The position numbers and the translations under genes were made by a program. From contig JANXMZ010000059.1 of assembly GCA_025354385.1 (NCBI GenBank), positions 62,001 to 126,000 on the forward strand: 64,000 nt of DNA. The letters run 5' to 3'. The notes under the pieces are model-generated. The model saw only the letters and a program-made list of their open reading frames with translations, did no database searches and was not told the origin of the DNA. This document shows positions 63,112 to 64,000 of the stretch, one piece after another. How positions within the stretch are numbered: position 1 is the first letter of the stretch; every line of letters starts with the position of its first letter. The DNA comes from Bacteroidota bacterium. GTDB taxonomy: Bacteria > Bacteroidota > Bacteroidia > NS11-12g > UBA955.

Positions 63112-63828
63112 TTATTGTACGAGGATATGGTCATTGCCAATCAAAGATTCATTGCGATATTTCATTAGCAATTGAGCTGTCGTTACAATGTCTTTCTTGC
63201 AATAAACTGCAATGCGTTCCAAATCATTTTGCTGCCAATAGGTATGACCTACCATGCTGCCATCGATATCATCCTTTGGCGAAGGAATACCAAAGCACTT
63301 GGCTAAAACATTTAAGGATGTGTAATTTTTATAATCTCCAAATTTCCACATCTCCATAGTATCAATAAAACTGGTTTCCCATGGCTTTTTACCCGAAGTG
63401 TCTAAAATGGAAGGTATTTGGATACCATTGATGAGCATTCTTCTGCACAAGTATGGAAAGTCGAATTCCTTTCCGTTATGCGCCACCAACTGATGTTTTG
63501 GTCCATTGAATTTAGAATCGAGTAAGTTGGCAAATTCCTGCAACAGCGAATGTTCATCATCTCCGTGAATGGATTTCACTTTCAAATGGAGTTCTCCATC
63601 GATGGCGTGAAAGATGCCTAAACCGATACAAACTATCTTGCCAAATTCTGCATAGATAGCCGCCCTGTCGTATATTTTTGAGGGAACTATTTCCGGATTA
63701 TTAAGAGCGCCTGCCTTGCGGGCCCATAGTTCTTGCCATTCTTCGTCTAATTCATCAAATGTTTTTTTTTGAGATACTGTTTCTATGTCTAGAACCAATA
63801 AATCTTGAAGTTGTATATTGTTTAGCAT
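63112..63828 (-). CDS. DnaQ-like 3'-5' exonuclease (polymerase B exonuclease type)
   Basis: A 238-residue predicted 3'-5' exonuclease of the PF10108 type. The DxE motif is LLVLDIETVSQ (Asp14, Glu16), a second acidic motif lies in HNGKEFDFPYLCRRM, and YCKKDIVTTAQLL carries the last acidic residue of the active site. All four metal-binding residues appear present. Its role is probably DNA or RNA end trimming; the substrate is unknown. It lies 19 bases after the Gly-rich protein gene on the same strand. Confidence 0.87.
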   Translation of the reverse strand: MLNNIQLQDLLVLDIETVSQKKTFDELDEEWQELWARKAGALNNPEIVPSKIYDRAAIYAEFGKIVCIGLGIFHAIDGELHLKVKSIHGDDEHSLLQEFANLLDSKFNGPKHQLVAHNGKEFDFPYLCRRMLINGIQIPSILDTSGKKPWETSFIDTMEMWKFGDYKNYTSLNVLAKCFGIPSPKDDIDGSMVGHTYWQQNDLERIAVYCKKDIVTTAQLLMKYRNESLIGNDHILVQ

Positions 63829-63847
63829 AATTAGTTTTCATACCTGT

Positions 63848-64000
63848 TTACCAGCCGCCACCAGCCCCTCCACCATTGAAACCACCTCCGCCTCCAAATC
63901 CGCCAAATCCACCTCCACCGCTGCTGCCACCACCACCGCCAAATCCACCACCAAGGAACATCCCTGGCAAGAAATAACCTCCCCCTCTATTAATACCGCC
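63848..64000 (-). CDS. Gly-rich C-terminal end of a protein (5' part outside window)
   Basis: The last 50 codons of a gene whose start lies beyond the right edge; the stop is at 63848-63850. The tail is almost entirely Gly with Phe and Asn and ends FNGGGAGGGW. Such Gly-rich ends with a final GGxW are typical of TPM-domain (YgcG-like) membrane proteins, but only the tail is seen, so this is a guess. It precedes the exonuclease gene by 19 bases. Confidence 0.6.
   Translation of the reverse strand, partial: GGINRGGGYFLPGMFLGGGFGGGGGSSGGGGFGGFGGGGGFNGGGAGGGW

Noticed and set aside
1..64000. tRNA, rRNA, CRISPR arrays, insertion sequences or prophage genes.
   Set aside because: I saw no array of direct repeats, no transposase or integrase frames and no clear tRNA cloverleaf; a computed scan could still find a tRNA that I missed.

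Overview
The window comes from an AT-rich bacterium of the phylum Bacteroidota, most likely a free-living, possibly gliding member of the Chitinophagia/Sphingobacteriia/Saprospiria type; I cannot place it more finely. The evidence is a complete type IX secretion (T9SS) core (a PorP/SprF-like protein and GldK, GldL, GldM, GldN), several large secreted proteins ending in the CHU_C gliding-motility C-terminal domain, a T9SS type A sorting tail, an ExbB-ExbD-ExbD-TonB energiser, and Bacteroidota-type -7 promoter elements (TAnnTTTG) in front of many genes with little sign of Shine-Dalgarno sequences.

Layout. 1-3975 (minus strand): exbB, two exbD genes, tonB, a small membrane protein and a PstS-like lipoprotein that runs off the left edge. 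3976-4686: an unusual gene-free stretch with an orphan terminator and two inverted-repeat structures, then an outer-membrane barrel gene. 5388-8736: a tightly coupled unit of sigma-54 activator, LptE-like lipoprotein, acidic TPR protein and SecG. 8820-14009: two tandem paralogous CHU_C adhesin-like proteins. 14065-18937: a large GT-C/TPR membrane protein, then a divergent radical SAM gene and a papain-like amidase gene. 18977-27840: the T9SS core, read porP/sprF, gldK, gldL, gldM, gldN, followed after a terminator by a second gldM-gldN pair. 28279-34375: dnaA, a stand-alone methylmalonyl-CoA mutase catalytic barrel with an unknown membrane-anchored partner, and a PpiD/SurA-like chaperone. 34542-51014: mixed housekeeping and accessory genes (T9SS cargo with a CXXCH motif, DUF3822-rsmD-coaD, Nudix and pyrE, GDP-fucose synthase, LRR protein, UvrD-type helicase-nuclease, mnmE). 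51102-58042: an ECF sigma factor, a membrane-anchored CHU_C protein that looks like its anti-sigma factor, and a 1818-residue CHU_C protein. 58118-64000: YbjN-like protein, sucD, ornithine aminotransferase, another CHU_C protein, a DnaQ-like exonuclease and the Gly-rich tail of a protein that runs off the right edge.

How it fits together. The motor and ring components at 19-28 kb should export the CHU_C and type A tailed proteins encoded at 8.8-14, 35-38, 51-56.6 and 60.9-63 kb; LptE, SecG and PpiD serve envelope biogenesis, and the TonB system energises the outer membrane. The most interesting candidate system is the sigma/anti-sigma pair at 56.6-58.0 kb, whose anti-sigma candidate carries a periplasmic copy of the sorting-type domain found on the protein encoded next to it. 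This suggests a regulatory loop sensing T9SS cargo or secretion state. Other points of note are a second gldMN pair, many genes whose -7 element lies only 4-13 bases from the start codon, and a perfectly symmetric back-to-back promoter at 43.88-43.90 kb.
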